DNA of 32,615 bases from Azospirillaceae bacterium. GTDB lineage: Bacteria > Pseudomonadota > Alphaproteobacteria > Azospirillales > Azospirillaceae. Both the position numbers and the translations under genes were made by a program. This document shows, one piece after another, positions 15,060 to 23,755 of the stretch. The DNA lies in the NCBI GenBank assembly GCA_028281465.1, contig JANQJV010000179.1, forward strand, positions 1 to 32,615. The letters run 5' to 3'. The number at the start of each line of letters is the position of its first letter. Within the stretch, counting starts at the first letter, position 1. The notes beneath the pieces are model-generated. The model did not search any database and was not told the origin of the DNA. It was given only the letters and a program-made list of their open reading frames with translations.

Positions 15060-17459
15060 ATGAACCCCAAGCGATTCCGCCGCTTCGGCCTGGTAACCTT
15101 GCTCTCGCTGTTCGGCGCGTCGACGGTGCTCGCCCTGTGGGCCGTGGTGGCCATCGGCGCGTGGTCGGCCTATTCCGATACCTATGCCAAGGCCGAACGG
15201 ATGGCCCGACGGCTGGCGCTGACGCTGGACCAGAACCTGCAGGCGCGACTCGGACTGATCGAGCATGGCCTCGACCATATCGCCGCCGGCACTGACCCGG
15301 TCACCACCGTTCCGCCCGACACCACGGTCTGGCTTCGCATCGACCGCCACGGACCGCGGGTGATTGGCCGACCGGCGCTGGCGCTTGGTGATCTGCGCGC
15401 CCTGGTCACGCTGGCCGAAACGGCCTGTGCGGACGCCGGGACGCAGCGCCTGCGTGCCGTTCCACCTTGGGTCCCCCCGGGCGACGGCCACAAGCGATTG
15501 CCGCTTGTCCGTTGCGGCGACCACGGCGCGACCGCTGGGTCAGCCACCGCGCTGGCGTTGACCGAGCATGATGTTTTGGCCCGCCTCTTCACCGACCTCA
15601 GCGTTGGCGGCGGCCTCGGCGCCGCCGCCTGGCTGCCGGGCGGCATTCCCTGGATCCGCGCCGGCATGGCAGCCGGCAATGACAGGCCAACACCAGAGGT
15701 ACGGCAGGCCGTGGCCCGTCTGTCGGCGATGGGCGACATCAGCGTCTTCGCCGTTCACGTCACACGGGACAGCTCGGAGCACCTCACGGTCATCCGTGCG
15801 CTTGAGACCGCTTCCCTCGTGGTAACCATCGGCCTTGAACTGGACGACGTCTTCGTCGATTGGCGCCAAGCGACACAGAGCAATGCCGCCGCCGCCGCCG
15901 CCCTGACGCTGGTGGTGGTGCTGCTGACGTCGTTGCTGATTCGCCGCATCATCCGCGAGCGTGGCTATGTCTCGTCCCTGCAGCACAGCGAAGAAAAGTT
16001 GCGGTTGGCGCACCAGCTCGGCAAACTCGGCCACTTCGAGCAATCGCTCGACACCGGACGCCTGGAATGGTCGGCGTCGCTCTACGAAATTTGGGGGCGC
16101 GACCCCCAGCACTTCATACCAACCGTCGAGTCGCTGCTCGAGCAGGTGCACCCCGACGACCGGGCCTTGGCCGAGGCCGAGTTCCAACGCCCAAGTTCCT
16201 ATTACGAGTTCCGCATCACTGGCAGTGACGGCAGCGTGCGGCATTTGGCCACGCATGGCGTGGTCGAACCGACGGCCGACCAAAGCCGCTCGCGCTATTT
16301 CGGTGTCACTCAGGACATCTCCGAACGGCGGGAACGCGAGTTCGACCTCATTTCGGCGGTTCAGCAGACGCGGCTCTTGGTCTCGGCCCTTGAGGCAATC
16401 CCGACCGCCATCGCCATTTCCGATCCTCACCTGCCGGACCGGCCCATCGTCTTCGTCAACCGGGCGTTCTTGGAGACCACGGGCTACGACGCCGACGAGG
16501 TGATCGGGCGCAATAGCCGGTTTCTGGAAGGTCCACAGACCGACCCGGACACGCTCGCCAAACTGCGCGAGGCAATCGCCGAACGACGCTCAATCCGGCT
16601 TGAGCTGATCACCTACCGCAAGACCGGCGACATGTTCTGGAGCGAACTGGCCACCGAGCCCGTGTACAACGACGACGGTGAGCTGGTCGCCTTCGTCAGC
16701 GCATTGAAAGACATCACCCGCGAACACGAGCATCAAACGCGCCTGCGCCAGTTCCAAAAAATGGAAGCCTTGGGTCAGCTCGCCGGAGGGCTCGCCCATG
16801 AGCTCAACAATCTGCTGCAGCCGGTGATGACCTTCAGCCAGATGTCCATGCGCGCGCTGCCCTCCGGGTCGCGGCTCTGGCAGTACCAACAGTCGATCCT
16901 GGAAAGCAGCCGGCGCGCACGCGAGATCATCCGCAACATCCTCACCTTCGCACAGGGCGGTGCCCCCAAGAACGATGTCGTCGACCTGATTGAAACCATC
17001 CAATCGGTCACAAAGTTCGCCACCGACCTCATACCCTCCACCGTGACAATCCATCCGTCGCTCGCCGTCGCCTCGGTCAAAAGCCGGGTCAATGCCACCG
17101 AACTGTTCCAGGTCCTGCTCAACCTGCTGAGCAATGCTGCCGACGCCATGGAGCAACACGGCGACATCTATGTCTCGATTGAGCTGCGGTGTCTGCCCGC
17201 TGCCGAGGCCACGGTCCTGCAGCTCTCCCCCGGTCCCTTTGCCGTTATCTCGGTGCGCGACACCGGTCACGGCATGGACCAGGCGACGCGGGCGCGCATC
17301 TTCGAACCCTTCTACACCACCAAGCCGGTTGGCCATGGCACCGGCCTCGGCCTGTCGATCGCCTATGGCATCGTCCGACGCTGGGACGGTACCATCACGG
17401 TGGACAGCGCCGTCGGCCATGGCACCCTGTTTCGGGTCATCATCCCGGTGATGACCTGA
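15060..17459 (+). CDS. Membrane sensor histidine kinase with PAS and degenerate LOV-like domains
   Basis: A 799-residue kinase. Order: transmembrane segment (about 10-36), a 240-residue periplasmic sensor region, a second transmembrane segment (about 275-297), a PAS_3-like domain (about 310-427), a LOV-like PAS domain (about 438-555), HisKA with phospho-acceptor His580 in GGLAHELNNLLQP, and a HATPase domain (N box NLLSNAADAM near 690, G1 RDTGHGMD near 733, G2 GHGTGLGLS near 758). The second PAS has the LOV wording GRNSRFLEGPQTD, but the photoactive Cys is Ser486 and other flavin-contacting residues are changed, so light sensing is unlikely. It lacks a receiver; the CheY-like gene 223 bases downstream is the probable partner. 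It follows mutL by 30 bases and may share its transcript. Confidence 0.92.
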   Translation: MNPKRFRRFGLVTLLSLFGASTVLALWAVVAIGAWSAYSDTYAKAERMARRLALTLDQNLQARLGLIEHGLDHIAAGTDPVTTVPPDTTVWLRIDRHGPRVIGRPALALGDLRALVTLAETACADAGTQRLRAVPPWVPPGDGHKRLPLVRCGDHGATAGSATALALTEHDVLARLFTDLSVGGGLGAAAWLPGGIPWIRAGMAAGNDRPTPEVRQAVARLSAMGDISVFAVHVTRDSSEHLTVIRALETASLVVTIGLELDDVFVDWRQATQSNAAAAAALTLVVVLLTSLLIRRIIRERGYVSSLQHSEEKLRLAHQLGKLGHFEQSLDTGRLEWSASLYEIWGRDPQHFIPTVESLLEQVHPDDRALAEAEFQRPSSYYEFRITGSDGSVRHLATHGVVEPTADQSRSRYFGVTQDISERREREFDLISAVQQTRLLVSALEAIPTAIAISDPHLPDRPIVFVNRAFLETTGYDADEVIGRNSRFLEGPQTDPDTLAKLREAIAERRSIRLELITYRKTGDMFWSELATEPVYNDDGELVAFVSALKDITREHEHQTRLRQFQKMEALGQLAGGLAHELNNLLQPVMTFSQMSMRALPSGSRLWQYQQSILESSRRAREIIRNILTFAQGGAPKNDVVDLIETIQSVTKFATDLIPSTVTIHPSLAVASVKSRVNATELFQVLLNLLSNAADAMEQHGDIYVSIELRCLPAAEATVLQLSPGPFAVISVRDTGHGMDQATRARIFEPFYTTKPVGHGTGLGLSIAYGIVRRWDGTITVDSAVGHGTLFRVIIPVMT

Positions 17460-17534
17460 ACGCAGGTCAGGGCGCAAGTCGGCGCTGTGTGGCGGGGGGC
17501 CGGTCAAAACGCTGTTGTGTGATCGATCGGTCTG

Positions 17535-17640
17535 CTAGAGCATCTACGGCGGGGCGCGAAGCCCGGTCCCGCGGTGCGAAACTGCGATAAAAACCGGCTG
17601 GAGCGGTTTCCTGAGACCACTGGAACGGAACCGCTCTGGG
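17535..17640. other. Non-coding stretch with hairpin, dispersed-repeat-like
   Basis: Between the kinase and the response regulator lies a 223-base gap. It holds CTAGAGCA (also the first bases of the window) and an imperfect hairpin in which GAGCGGTT (17601-17608) pairs with AACCGCTC (17629-17636). Wording such as GGAACGGAACCGCTCTGGG resembles dispersed non-coding repeats common in alphaproteobacteria. No gene is seen. Confidence 0.45.
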
Positions 17641-17682
17641 CAACGATTGCTTTATTGGAGAAATCCAGGCGGAGACGGCAGC

Positions 17683-18066
17683 ATGGCGAACGTACTCGTT
17701 GTCGAGGACATGGCGTTGGTGCGGCAGTCCGTGCGCGCCGTGCTCGAAGATGCCGGCCACACGGTGCATGAAGCCGCCGATGGCGAAGCCGGCCTGGCAC
17801 TCCTGGGCAGCCAGCGATTCGATTTGGTGGTGGCGGATATATGGATGCCGCAGCTCGATGGCATCGCCATGCTCAAGGCGATCAAGGGTCAGGACCAGCC
17901 GCCCCCGGTCATCATCATATCCGGCGGCGGTCCCAAGGCCTCGCTGGAACTGTCGGCGACGCTTGCAGAGACATGGGGCGCCGATGCGATCCTGTACAAA
18001 CCATTCGAAGATCAGGAACTGTTGGATGCGCTGAATCAGGTCCTCAGCCGGCCTGGCAAGGGTTGA
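17683..18066 (+). CDS. Single-domain response regulator (CheY-like)
   Basis: A 127-residue receiver domain with no output domain. It keeps the acidic pair Glu8/Asp9 (VVEDM), phospho-acceptor Asp52 (VVADIWMPQLDG), the switch Ser80 (VIIISGGG) and Lys106 in YKPFEDQELLDAL, so phosphorylation should work. The ATG at 17683 has GGAG about nine bases upstream; an in-frame start at 17647 is possible but adds non-homologous residues. It follows the orphan PAS histidine kinase on the same strand and is the natural candidate for its receiver. Output would need protein-protein interaction, as for CheY or phosphorelay intermediates such as DivK. Confidence 0.92.
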   Translation: MANVLVVEDMALVRQSVRAVLEDAGHTVHEAADGEAGLALLGSQRFDLVVADIWMPQLDGIAMLKAIKGQDQPPPVIIISGGGPKASLELSATLAETWGADAILYKPFEDQELLDALNQVLSRPGKG

Positions 18067-18095
18067 GGATGTGGCACCAGGACGGGCGGCGCCGG

Positions 18096-19136
18096 TCAGC
18101 GCACCGCGGCCGGGCGGATCTTAGCGGTTTGTTCGGCCGACAGAAGGGTTTCGCCGGCCCGGATCAGCCGATAGGTCCCGGTCACGGGACCGGGAGGCCA
18201 CCCTCCCGCCGGACGCCGGCGGCCACTGTACGAGAACCATGAAACATTGCTGGCCTTCAGCGAGGTCTGGCCATGGTGCAACACCCGGCCATCCGCCATG
18301 GTCAGGGTAAACTGCTCGAGATCGCCAGCCATCGCGCCGAACATATCGATCCAGAAAACCAGGGCCGGCATGTCAGCCGGCAGGGCAGATACGGCATAGT
18401 CGCCGTTGCGTGCCTCCTTGGCATCGGGCCGCCCCATGGCGAATCCGGCAGACAGGATGCCGCTGGCCCGATACGCAAGCCTCCGCTCCGCGTCGGGATG
18501 CCACAGCGGCTGGCGCCGGTCGCCACACAGGTATCCGAGGATCGGGCCGACGAATGGGTCGACTGCGCGCCCGTCGCGGCGCACAGTGAATTCGACATGG
18601 GGATACACCGTGTTGCCGGATAAGCCGATCAAGCCCAACTCATCACCGGCGGCGACCCGATCGGTGGGACGTACGCGTACACTGCCCCGGCGCAGGTGAC
18701 TGTATTGGGTTTCCCAACCATTGCCGTGGGCGATTACGACGCCGTTTCCGGCCAGCCGGCCGGCCAGCGCGGGGCTGCCGATCTCATCGACGCTGACGTC
18801 GGCCATGCCATCCCGCGTTCGCCGCACCACTCCGGCCGCGGCGGCTACGACGGCGACACCGCGACGCATGGCAACCAGATCGGCCAGCCGGATGTCGGTC
18901 CCGTCGTGGCCATCATAGCTCAGCCGCCCGCATTGGAAGTCCAAGCGGCCTGGCCCGGGATCGTGGTCGACATATGTCTGAACGAAGCACGTCTCTCCGA
19001 TGGTGCAACGCACCGGAAGCGACAAAGGCGGCCCATCAGCCTCGCCCGTCGACGTGGCCAAACTAGCGACGGCAATCGTCACGCCAGCGACCACGGCTCG
19101 AACGATGCTGCGGTTTGCCCGCCCTGGCTGCCGCAT
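18096..19136 (-). CDS. M23-like peptidase with altered metal-site motif
   Basis: A 346-residue exported protein, convergent with the response regulator. Residues about 11-34 form a signal peptide (IVRAVVAGVTIAVASLATSTGEA). The LytM/M23 fold is seen in YDGHDGTDIRL (His77 and Asp81, zinc ligands), VVIAHGNGWETQYSHLRRGSV (His147, catalytic His), GDELGLIGLSGNT and YPHVEFTVRRDGRAVDPF. In the last motif the canonical HxH is H180-V-E182, so the third zinc ligand is Glu. The C-terminal 130 residues, about 215-346, form an extra domain of unknown type (ADMPALVFWIDMFGAMAGD). M23 enzymes cut peptidoglycan cross-bridges; some are inactive activators. ATG 19136 is chosen over 19166 because the strong GGAGGGGAGAG sits seven bases upstream. 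Confidence 0.85.
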   Translation of the reverse strand: MRQPGRANRSIVRAVVAGVTIAVASLATSTGEADGPPLSLPVRCTIGETCFVQTYVDHDPGPGRLDFQCGRLSYDGHDGTDIRLADLVAMRRGVAVVAAAAGVVRRTRDGMADVSVDEIGSPALAGRLAGNGVVIAHGNGWETQYSHLRRGSVRVRPTDRVAAGDELGLIGLSGNTVYPHVEFTVRRDGRAVDPFVGPILGYLCGDRRQPLWHPDAERRLAYRASGILSAGFAMGRPDAKEARNGDYAVSALPADMPALVFWIDMFGAMAGDLEQFTLTMADGRVLHHGQTSLKASNVSWFSYSGRRRPAGGWPPGPVTGTYRLIRAGETLLSAEQTAKIRPAAVR

Positions 19137-19184
19137 CGTCCGTCTCTCCCCTCCGCGGCGTGACATCGGCTCACAAGTCTCGGC

Positions 19185-20396
19185 TCACAAGTCAAGGGCC
19201 TGAAAGGCCGCCGTGATGCCCAGACCTCCGCCGATCCCGATCATGGCCAGGCCAATTCCATCCGGCTGTCGCACCGTGCCACCACGCACCATTTGGCTGA
19301 ACAACCGCGTCACCAGGATGGCACCGGACGCCCCGAACGGGTGGCCCAAAGCGAGGGCGCCGCCGTCGCGGTTGACGAAGGCCGGATCAATCTCCAGAGC
19401 CGTCAGACTGGCCAGAACCTGCGATGCGAACGCCTCATTGAACTCCAACACACTCACCGCGTCGAGTCCGACGTCCGGCCGCCGGCGCAACAGCCGCCGG
19501 GTCGACTCGATCGGCCCGATGCCGAGCAGCTTTGGATCCACCCCGGCCGCCGCCGCATCCAGGAACCCAAGGCCGCGGTGGAACCCGAGCCGGCGCCCGT
19601 GGCCCCGGCTGAGCACGACCAGGGCGGCGGCCCCATCATTGAGCGGACAGGCATTGCCGGCGGTGACCGTGCCGCCGGGAACGAAGGCTGGAGTCAGCTT
19701 AGCCAAGGCGGCCGCTGAGGTGTCGCGCCGCGGGCACTCGTCCGTCGTCACCAGACCTTGCCACGTCGGCACAGCGACGATCTCCGCCGTGAAGCGGCCA
19801 CCGTCCTGTGCAGCCACGGCACGCCGATGGCTTTCCAACGCGAAGGCATCCTGGGCCGCGCGGGTAATGCCGAAGCGCTGCGCCACGGTCTCGGCAGCCA
19901 CCCCCATGTCGGGATCGCCAACGCTGTCGGGCGCAAAGCGGGCCCGCGCGTAGAAGCGGGGGAGCCCTTGCAGGCTCCGGGGTTTCTCGACACGCCAGGG
20001 AGCCCGACTGACACTCTCCACACCACCGGCGATGAAGACCGTGCCGGCGCCAGCGGCCACCAGACGGCAAGCGGTAACCACCGCTTCCAGACCGGCCCCG
20101 CACTGGCGGTCAATGGTCATACCGGGCACACCGATCGGCAAACCGGCAGCGAGCAAGGCCGTGCGCGCCAGATTGCCGCCACCATTGGCGGCATTACCGA
20201 GAATCACGTCATCGATGGCGTCGGGATCCAGGCCGGCCTCGTCGACCACGGCGCGCAGCACAACGCCGGCCAGGTCCTCAACCTCGACATCGGCCAACCG
20301 GCCGCCGGCCCGGCCGATCGGCGTTCGCCGTGCAGCAACGATCACCGGCTGACGTTCGTCGGACAATGTCGGCGGACAAGCATCGGTGATGGGCAT
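19185..20396 (-). CDS. Thiolase family acyl-CoA acetyltransferase lacking the CxG cysteine
   Basis: A 403-residue thiolase. The nucleophile Cys99 is present in DRQCGAG, as are the loop block TVTAGNACPLNDGAAAL, the NEAFA Asn motif, and the catalytic-His block GGALALGHPFGASGA. The second catalytic cysteine, normally in a CxG motif near the C-terminus (for example LCIGGG), is Gly387 in AMIGIGGGLG, so deprotonation or protonation of the thioester enolate must be done otherwise. Length and the rest of the fold are normal. The start is the ATG at 20396; the frame stays open upstream only as a shadow of the MDR gene. It is 37 bases behind the MDR gene and probably the last gene of the bioMNY transcript. 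Substrate cannot be told from sequence. Confidence 0.9.
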   Translation of the reverse strand: MPITDACPPTLSDERQPVIVAARRTPIGRAGGRLADVEVEDLAGVVLRAVVDEAGLDPDAIDDVILGNAANGGGNLARTALLAAGLPIGVPGMTIDRQCGAGLEAVVTACRLVAAGAGTVFIAGGVESVSRAPWRVEKPRSLQGLPRFYARARFAPDSVGDPDMGVAAETVAQRFGITRAAQDAFALESHRRAVAAQDGGRFTAEIVAVPTWQGLVTTDECPRRDTSAAALAKLTPAFVPGGTVTAGNACPLNDGAAALVVLSRGHGRRLGFHRGLGFLDAAAAGVDPKLLGIGPIESTRRLLRRRPDVGLDAVSVLEFNEAFASQVLASLTALEIDPAFVNRDGGALALGHPFGASGAILVTRLFSQMVRGGTVRQPDGIGLAMIGIGGGLGITAAFQALDL

Positions 20397-20433
20397 GGTT
20401 GGACGCAGACCTCTCCACGGCGTTGCAGCCACG

Positions 20434-21450
20434 TCAGGACCCGTCACCGGAGGAACAGGCGAGCAGGATCTTGCCCAAGCGACCGGGGCGCTCGGCATGG
20501 TGGAGAGCCGTCCGGATGTTGGACAATGGGTAGACACGCTCGATCGTGCTGGCCAGGGTGCCGGCAGCCACAAGCGAGGCGGCAGCCTGCAGGGCCCGAC
20601 CAAGCCTCTCACGCGGAACGCCGTGGACCCAAGAGCGCAGATTGACCAATTCCACCCGAACATCGCGGCGCACGCTATCCGCGGTGTCGATCGGGGTCCC
20701 GGACAACAGGCCATAATGCAGCATTCGGCCGCCGGGACGCAAAACCTCCAACATGGACTGACCGACCGGTCCCCCCACGGCATCGAGGGCCAAATCAAAA
20801 TCGACGCCGCCGACGGCAGCCCGCAGCGTATCGGGACAAATCCACCCATCGGCAACGACGATGCCGGCGAGATCGAGACCGGCCAGCACGGTGCGGGTCC
20901 GGGCATGGCGCAGGATCGCCACCGGTCGAACGCCCTGCCGGTTAGCCAAGCGCAACAGCATGCGGCCGATTGCCGACCCGGCCGCGCTGACCACCACCCG
21001 GTCGCCCGGGGTCAGCGAGGCCCGATCGGTCAGCATCAACAGAGCCGTCAGCGGGTTGATGTAGCCCATGGCAACCTCGTGGTCGGCGAGGCCATCGTTA
21101 ACCGGGAAACACCAATCGGCCTCGGTCAATTTCAGCGTCTGCCAAGCCCCGGGGCTGCCCAGCGGCCAGACCCTCAGCCCGGGACGCAAATGCACCACGC
21201 CCGCACCGATCCGCTCCACCACGCCAACCCCTTCAAACCCGGCCACATACGGACACGGAAAACGGGCTCCATAGACGCCGGCGATGGTAAGCAGATCCGA
21301 CGGGTTGATGGCCGCCGCGCGCATGCGCACCCACACCTGCCCCGGCCCGGGCGGTGGCACTCGATGCGTTTCCAGCTCCACCACGTCGGGTGCTGGGCCA
21401 GGCCGCCGCACGGTTGCGGCCAGACTGTCAGCACCGCCGGAGCCGCGCAT
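20434..21450 (-). CDS. MDR-family oxidoreductase, 2-enoyl thioester reductase-like
   Basis: A 338-residue medium-chain dehydrogenase/reductase without the structural or catalytic zinc ligands. The N-terminal GroES-like part has AAAINPSDLLTIAGVYG and PYVAGFEGVGVVERIG; the cofactor domain starts at GDRVVVSAAGSAIGRMLLRLANRQG. The tract MGYINPLTALLML resembles the conserved NPLTA(Y) segment of mitochondrial-type enoyl-ACP/CoA reductases (MECR/Etr1), so NADPH-dependent reduction of a 2-enoyl thioester or quinone is plausible. ATG 21450 lies four bases after the bioY stop, with a weak AGGG as ribosome site, which suggests translational coupling. Thiolase follows after 37 bases; together they suggest an acyl-CoA step, though the pathway is not identified. 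Confidence 0.85.
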   Translation of the reverse strand: MRGSGGADSLAATVRRPGPAPDVVELETHRVPPPGPGQVWVRMRAAAINPSDLLTIAGVYGARFPCPYVAGFEGVGVVERIGAGVVHLRPGLRVWPLGSPGAWQTLKLTEADWCFPVNDGLADHEVAMGYINPLTALLMLTDRASLTPGDRVVVSAAGSAIGRMLLRLANRQGVRPVAILRHARTRTVLAGLDLAGIVVADGWICPDTLRAAVGGVDFDLALDAVGGPVGQSMLEVLRPGGRMLHYGLLSGTPIDTADSVRRDVRVELVNLRSWVHGVPRERLGRALQAAASLVAAGTLASTIERVYPLSNIRTALHHAERPGRLGKILLACSSGDGS

Positions 21451-21454
21451 GGCC

Positions 21455-21991
21455 CTAGAGTCCCGGGTAGGCGCGCCTGACCCCGCGCGCGATCAGAGCG
21501 GTCAACACCACCTTGACCAGGTCGCCGGGCAGGAAGGCCATGGAGCCGGTCAGGGCCGGCACCCAACCGATCTCGGCCACCACCACGAGCCAAGGAATGC
21601 CGATCAGGTAAACCACACCGATGCCGCCAAGAGTGAGGGCAGTGATGGCCTGCAGCAGCGGCACCGCACCGTCGTGGCGGGTGTACAACCACCCGACCAC
21701 GCCAGCGGCGATCGGCCAGGACAGGATGAAACCACCGCTCGGCCCGAGAAAAACACCGAAACCGCCACGCCCGCCAGCCAGCAGCGGCAATCCGACCGCC
21801 ACGAGAACGATGAACAACAACAAGGCTAGACCACCGCGGCGGGCCCCGATCAGGGCGCCGGCGAGCATTGGCCCCATGGATTGGGCCGTAATCGGCACGC
21901 CGACGACGGGCAGGACGATCGGCGGAAACAGGCCGAGCGCTGCTGTCAGAGCAGCGAATAGAGCAATGTGGACGATGGCGCGCGTGCTCAT
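21455..21991 (-). CDS. bioY: BioY biotin-binding S component of an ECF transporter
   Basis: A 178-residue, six-helix membrane protein of the BioY family, which binds biotin with high affinity and is the substrate-specific unit of the energy-coupling-factor importer. Recognisable parts are IVLPVVGVPITAQSMGPMLAGALIGARRG (N-terminal half), GLPLLAGGRGGFGVFLGPSGGFILSWPIAAGVVG (central conserved signature) and MAFLPGDLVKVVLTALIARG near the end. Its start overlaps the bioN stop by four bases (ATGA), so the three importer genes are coupled. The order ATPase-T component-S component is the rhizobial bioMNY arrangement. Confidence 0.96.
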   Translation of the reverse strand: MSTRAIVHIALFAALTAALGLFPPIVLPVVGVPITAQSMGPMLAGALIGARRGGLALLLFIVLVAVGLPLLAGGRGGFGVFLGPSGGFILSWPIAAGVVGWLYTRHDGAVPLLQAITALTLGGIGVVYLIGIPWLVVVAEIGWVPALTGSMAFLPGDLVKVVLTALIARGVRRAYPGL

Positions 21992-22668
21992 GGTCGGGCC
22001 TCTCGGTCGGAACGGGGCGAACCGTCCGCAGCAGACGGCAATCGGGGTGGCGACACAGTCCCACTGTGCCCCGGATCATAGCAGCGCGCATCGATGGCAT
22101 CGGCGATGTCGTCGGCCATTTTCATCAGGCGCACGGTCACCGGCAAAGCGACAGCCAGCACACTATGGTCGAGACCGCGGACCCGCTGCGCCTCGCGCAC
22201 CTCGGCGGTGATGGCGCCCAACACGGGAATGAAGCGGAATGCCAACGCCAGCGCGAGACCAATCGGCCGGGACGGCAGACCCAGAGGCCGCAGCCATGCC
22301 AGGTGGGCCTGCAGCGAGTCGATCATATCGGACGACCGGGTGGTCAGTGTGATCAGACCGGCCAGCAAGAGCACGGCAGCGAAGCGCAGGAACACGAACA
22401 CGCCCGACAGCCAGTCAACCATCAGCGTCTGGACCAGAAGCAGGGCCAACAAGAGCCACATGACGGGTTTGAGTTGGCGCCACGCAAACCGCAGCGACAG
22501 ACCGGCAACGCGGTAGAGCAACACAATCGCTGCGGTCCCCAGCGCCACCACGGCCAGGTCGCGGATCAGGAAAAGACCGGTGCCAACCACCGCCAGCACC
22601 AGGACCTTGAGACCGGGGCTGAGGCAGTGGATCACGGAGTGTCCGGGTTGGTAAAGGTCCACCGTCAC
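21988..22668 (-). CDS. bioN: BioN, energy-coupling factor transmembrane (T) component
   Basis: A 226-residue membrane protein of the CbiQ/EcfT family that links the ATPase to BioY. It begins with the typical [22 protein letters not shown] block (the family's xxxSxLHxLdPrxKl pattern), has about five hydrophobic segments, and carries the Ala-Arg-Gly-type coupling motif in [14 protein letters not shown], which contacts the ATPase groove. It overlaps bioM by four bases upstream and bioY by four bases downstream. The polar C-terminal tail after [11 protein letters not shown] is probably flexible. Confidence 0.93.
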   Translation of the reverse strand: MTVDLYQPGHSVIHCLSPGLKVLVLAVVGTGLFLIRDLAVVALGTAAIVLLYRVAGLSLRFAWRQLKPVMWLLLALLLVQTLMVDWLSGVFVFLRFAAVLLLAGLITLTTRSSDMIDSLQAHLAWLRPLGLPSRPIGLALALAFRFIPVLGAITAEVREAQRVRGLDHSVLAVALPVTVRLMKMADDIADAIDARCYDPGHSGTVSPPRLPSAADGSPRSDREARP

Positions 22669-23441
22669 GTCAGGTGCGCCTGATAGAAGGGGATGGCGCG
22701 CGCGGGTACGTCATCCACGACCAGCTTTCCATTGTCGAACACCAGGACCCGCTCGAAATCCGCCAACAGGTCCAGATCGTGCGACACCAGCACGACGGTT
22801 TGCGGCAGCTCAGCGACCGCCCGGGCCACCCGCCGCTTGTTGCGCAGATCCAGCACAGTCATGGGTTCGTCTAGCACCAGATAGGCCGGGTCCATGGCTA
22901 GCACGCCAGCGATGGCGAGGAGTTGTTTCTGCCCCCCGCTCAACAGATGTGCCGGATGCTCGCGGAGAGCGGCCAAATCGTAGCGTTCCAGGGCTTCGGT
23001 CGTCCGGCGCGCGACCTCGGCTTGAGACAGACCCAGGTTCTTCAAACCGAAGGCGACATCTTCCTCGACGATGGGAAAAACGATCTGATTATCAGGATTT
23101 TGGAAGACGAAGCCGACCCGGCGGCGCACTTGCGCCCCCTCCGTCCGAGTGTTCAGCCCGTCGATCAGCACATCTCCGCTGGCCGGCAGCAGCAGTCCGT
23201 TTAGCAAGCGGGCAAAGGAACTCTTGCCCGAGCCATTGGCACCGATGACGGCAACCCGCCTCTCGGTGATCGTGAGCGAGAGATCGGTCAGTGCGAATCC
23301 ACGACCGCGCGACAGAGACACCCCGCACAGTTCAATGCCACGCCGAACCGGCTCTGGCCGTGGACTGGACACGGATGCCGTCGGACCCGTTGCGGTCCGC
23401 CCCATACCCGCACGCCCGGGGAAGAAGCGGTGCATCAACAT
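22665..23441 (-). CDS. bioM: BioM, energy-coupling factor ATPase
   Basis: A 258-residue ABC ATPase of the ECF class. Motifs: Walker [19 protein letters not shown]-loop [25 protein letters not shown] (the NPDNQ wording is diagnostic for ECF ATPases), signature [14 protein letters not shown], Walker [14 protein letters not shown] and H-loop VLVSHD. The frame extends to a TTG at 23477; ATG 23441 is preferred because GAGAGGG lies about eight bases upstream. A second ATG two codons on is also possible. The first 35 residues are a basic, proline-rich extension. It is the first gene of the biotin-importer operon; a small membrane-protein gene lies 314 bases upstream on the same strand. Confidence 0.92.
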   Translation of the reverse strand: MLMHRFFPGRAGMGRTATGPTASVSSPRPEPVRRGIELCGVSLSRGRGFALTDLSLTITERRVAVIGANGSGKSSFARLLNGLLLPASGDVLIDGLNTRTEGAQVRRRVGFVFQNPDNQIVFPIVEEDVAFGLKNLGLSQAEVARRTTEALERYDLAALREHPAHLLSGGQKQLLAIAGVLAMDPAYLVLDEPMTVLDLRNKRRVARAVAELPQTVVLVSHDLDLLADFERVLVFDNGKLVVDDVPARAIPFYQAHLT

Positions 23442-23755
23442 GCGGGGTGCCCTCTCATCAGGGGACCAGATCGCCAAGGACCGATCGGCACGGTGGTCGG
23501 GTTGAAATCGTCATACTTCAGAGGCACCGGGGGCGATCGGAGACGGTCTCGAAGCGGATAGAGGTCATCAGCAATCATCATTCGCAGTGCGTGTGTGCCG
23601 GGATCACCAACACGGGTTGAGACGACTAACATGGGTGTCGCAGTCATCGGGATGGGAATGCGGGCTGGCTGATCTGCGCGGACCGTCGGCGGCGCCGGCG
23701 CGAGGTGGGGCTGGGCGGACGGATCGACGGGATGCAAGACGGTCAAGGTGTGACG
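23442..23755. other. Gap between bioM and the small membrane protein gene
   Basis: About 314 bases with no supported gene. The open frame 23435-23746 on the minus strand starts with TTG, overlaps bioM and is Pro/Arg-rich low-complexity sequence, so it is not called. The bioMNY promoter should lie here. I looked for the alphaproteobacterial BioR operator (TTATCTATAA-like) and did not find it. Confidence 0.5.

Noticed and set aside
16371-16725. Calling the kinase a blue-light photoreceptor
   Set aside because: The adduct-forming cysteine and several flavin-contacting residues are missing, so a functional LOV domain is not supported.
20386-21480. 364-codon plus-strand frame opposite the MDR gene
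   Set aside because: The composition is Gln/Arg/His/Pro-rich with no motifs, and the MDR protein on the minus strand is well supported.
23435-23746. 103-codon minus-strand frame upstream of bioM
   Set aside because: It has a TTG start, Pro/Arg-rich low complexity, no ribosome site, and it overlaps the bioM start.
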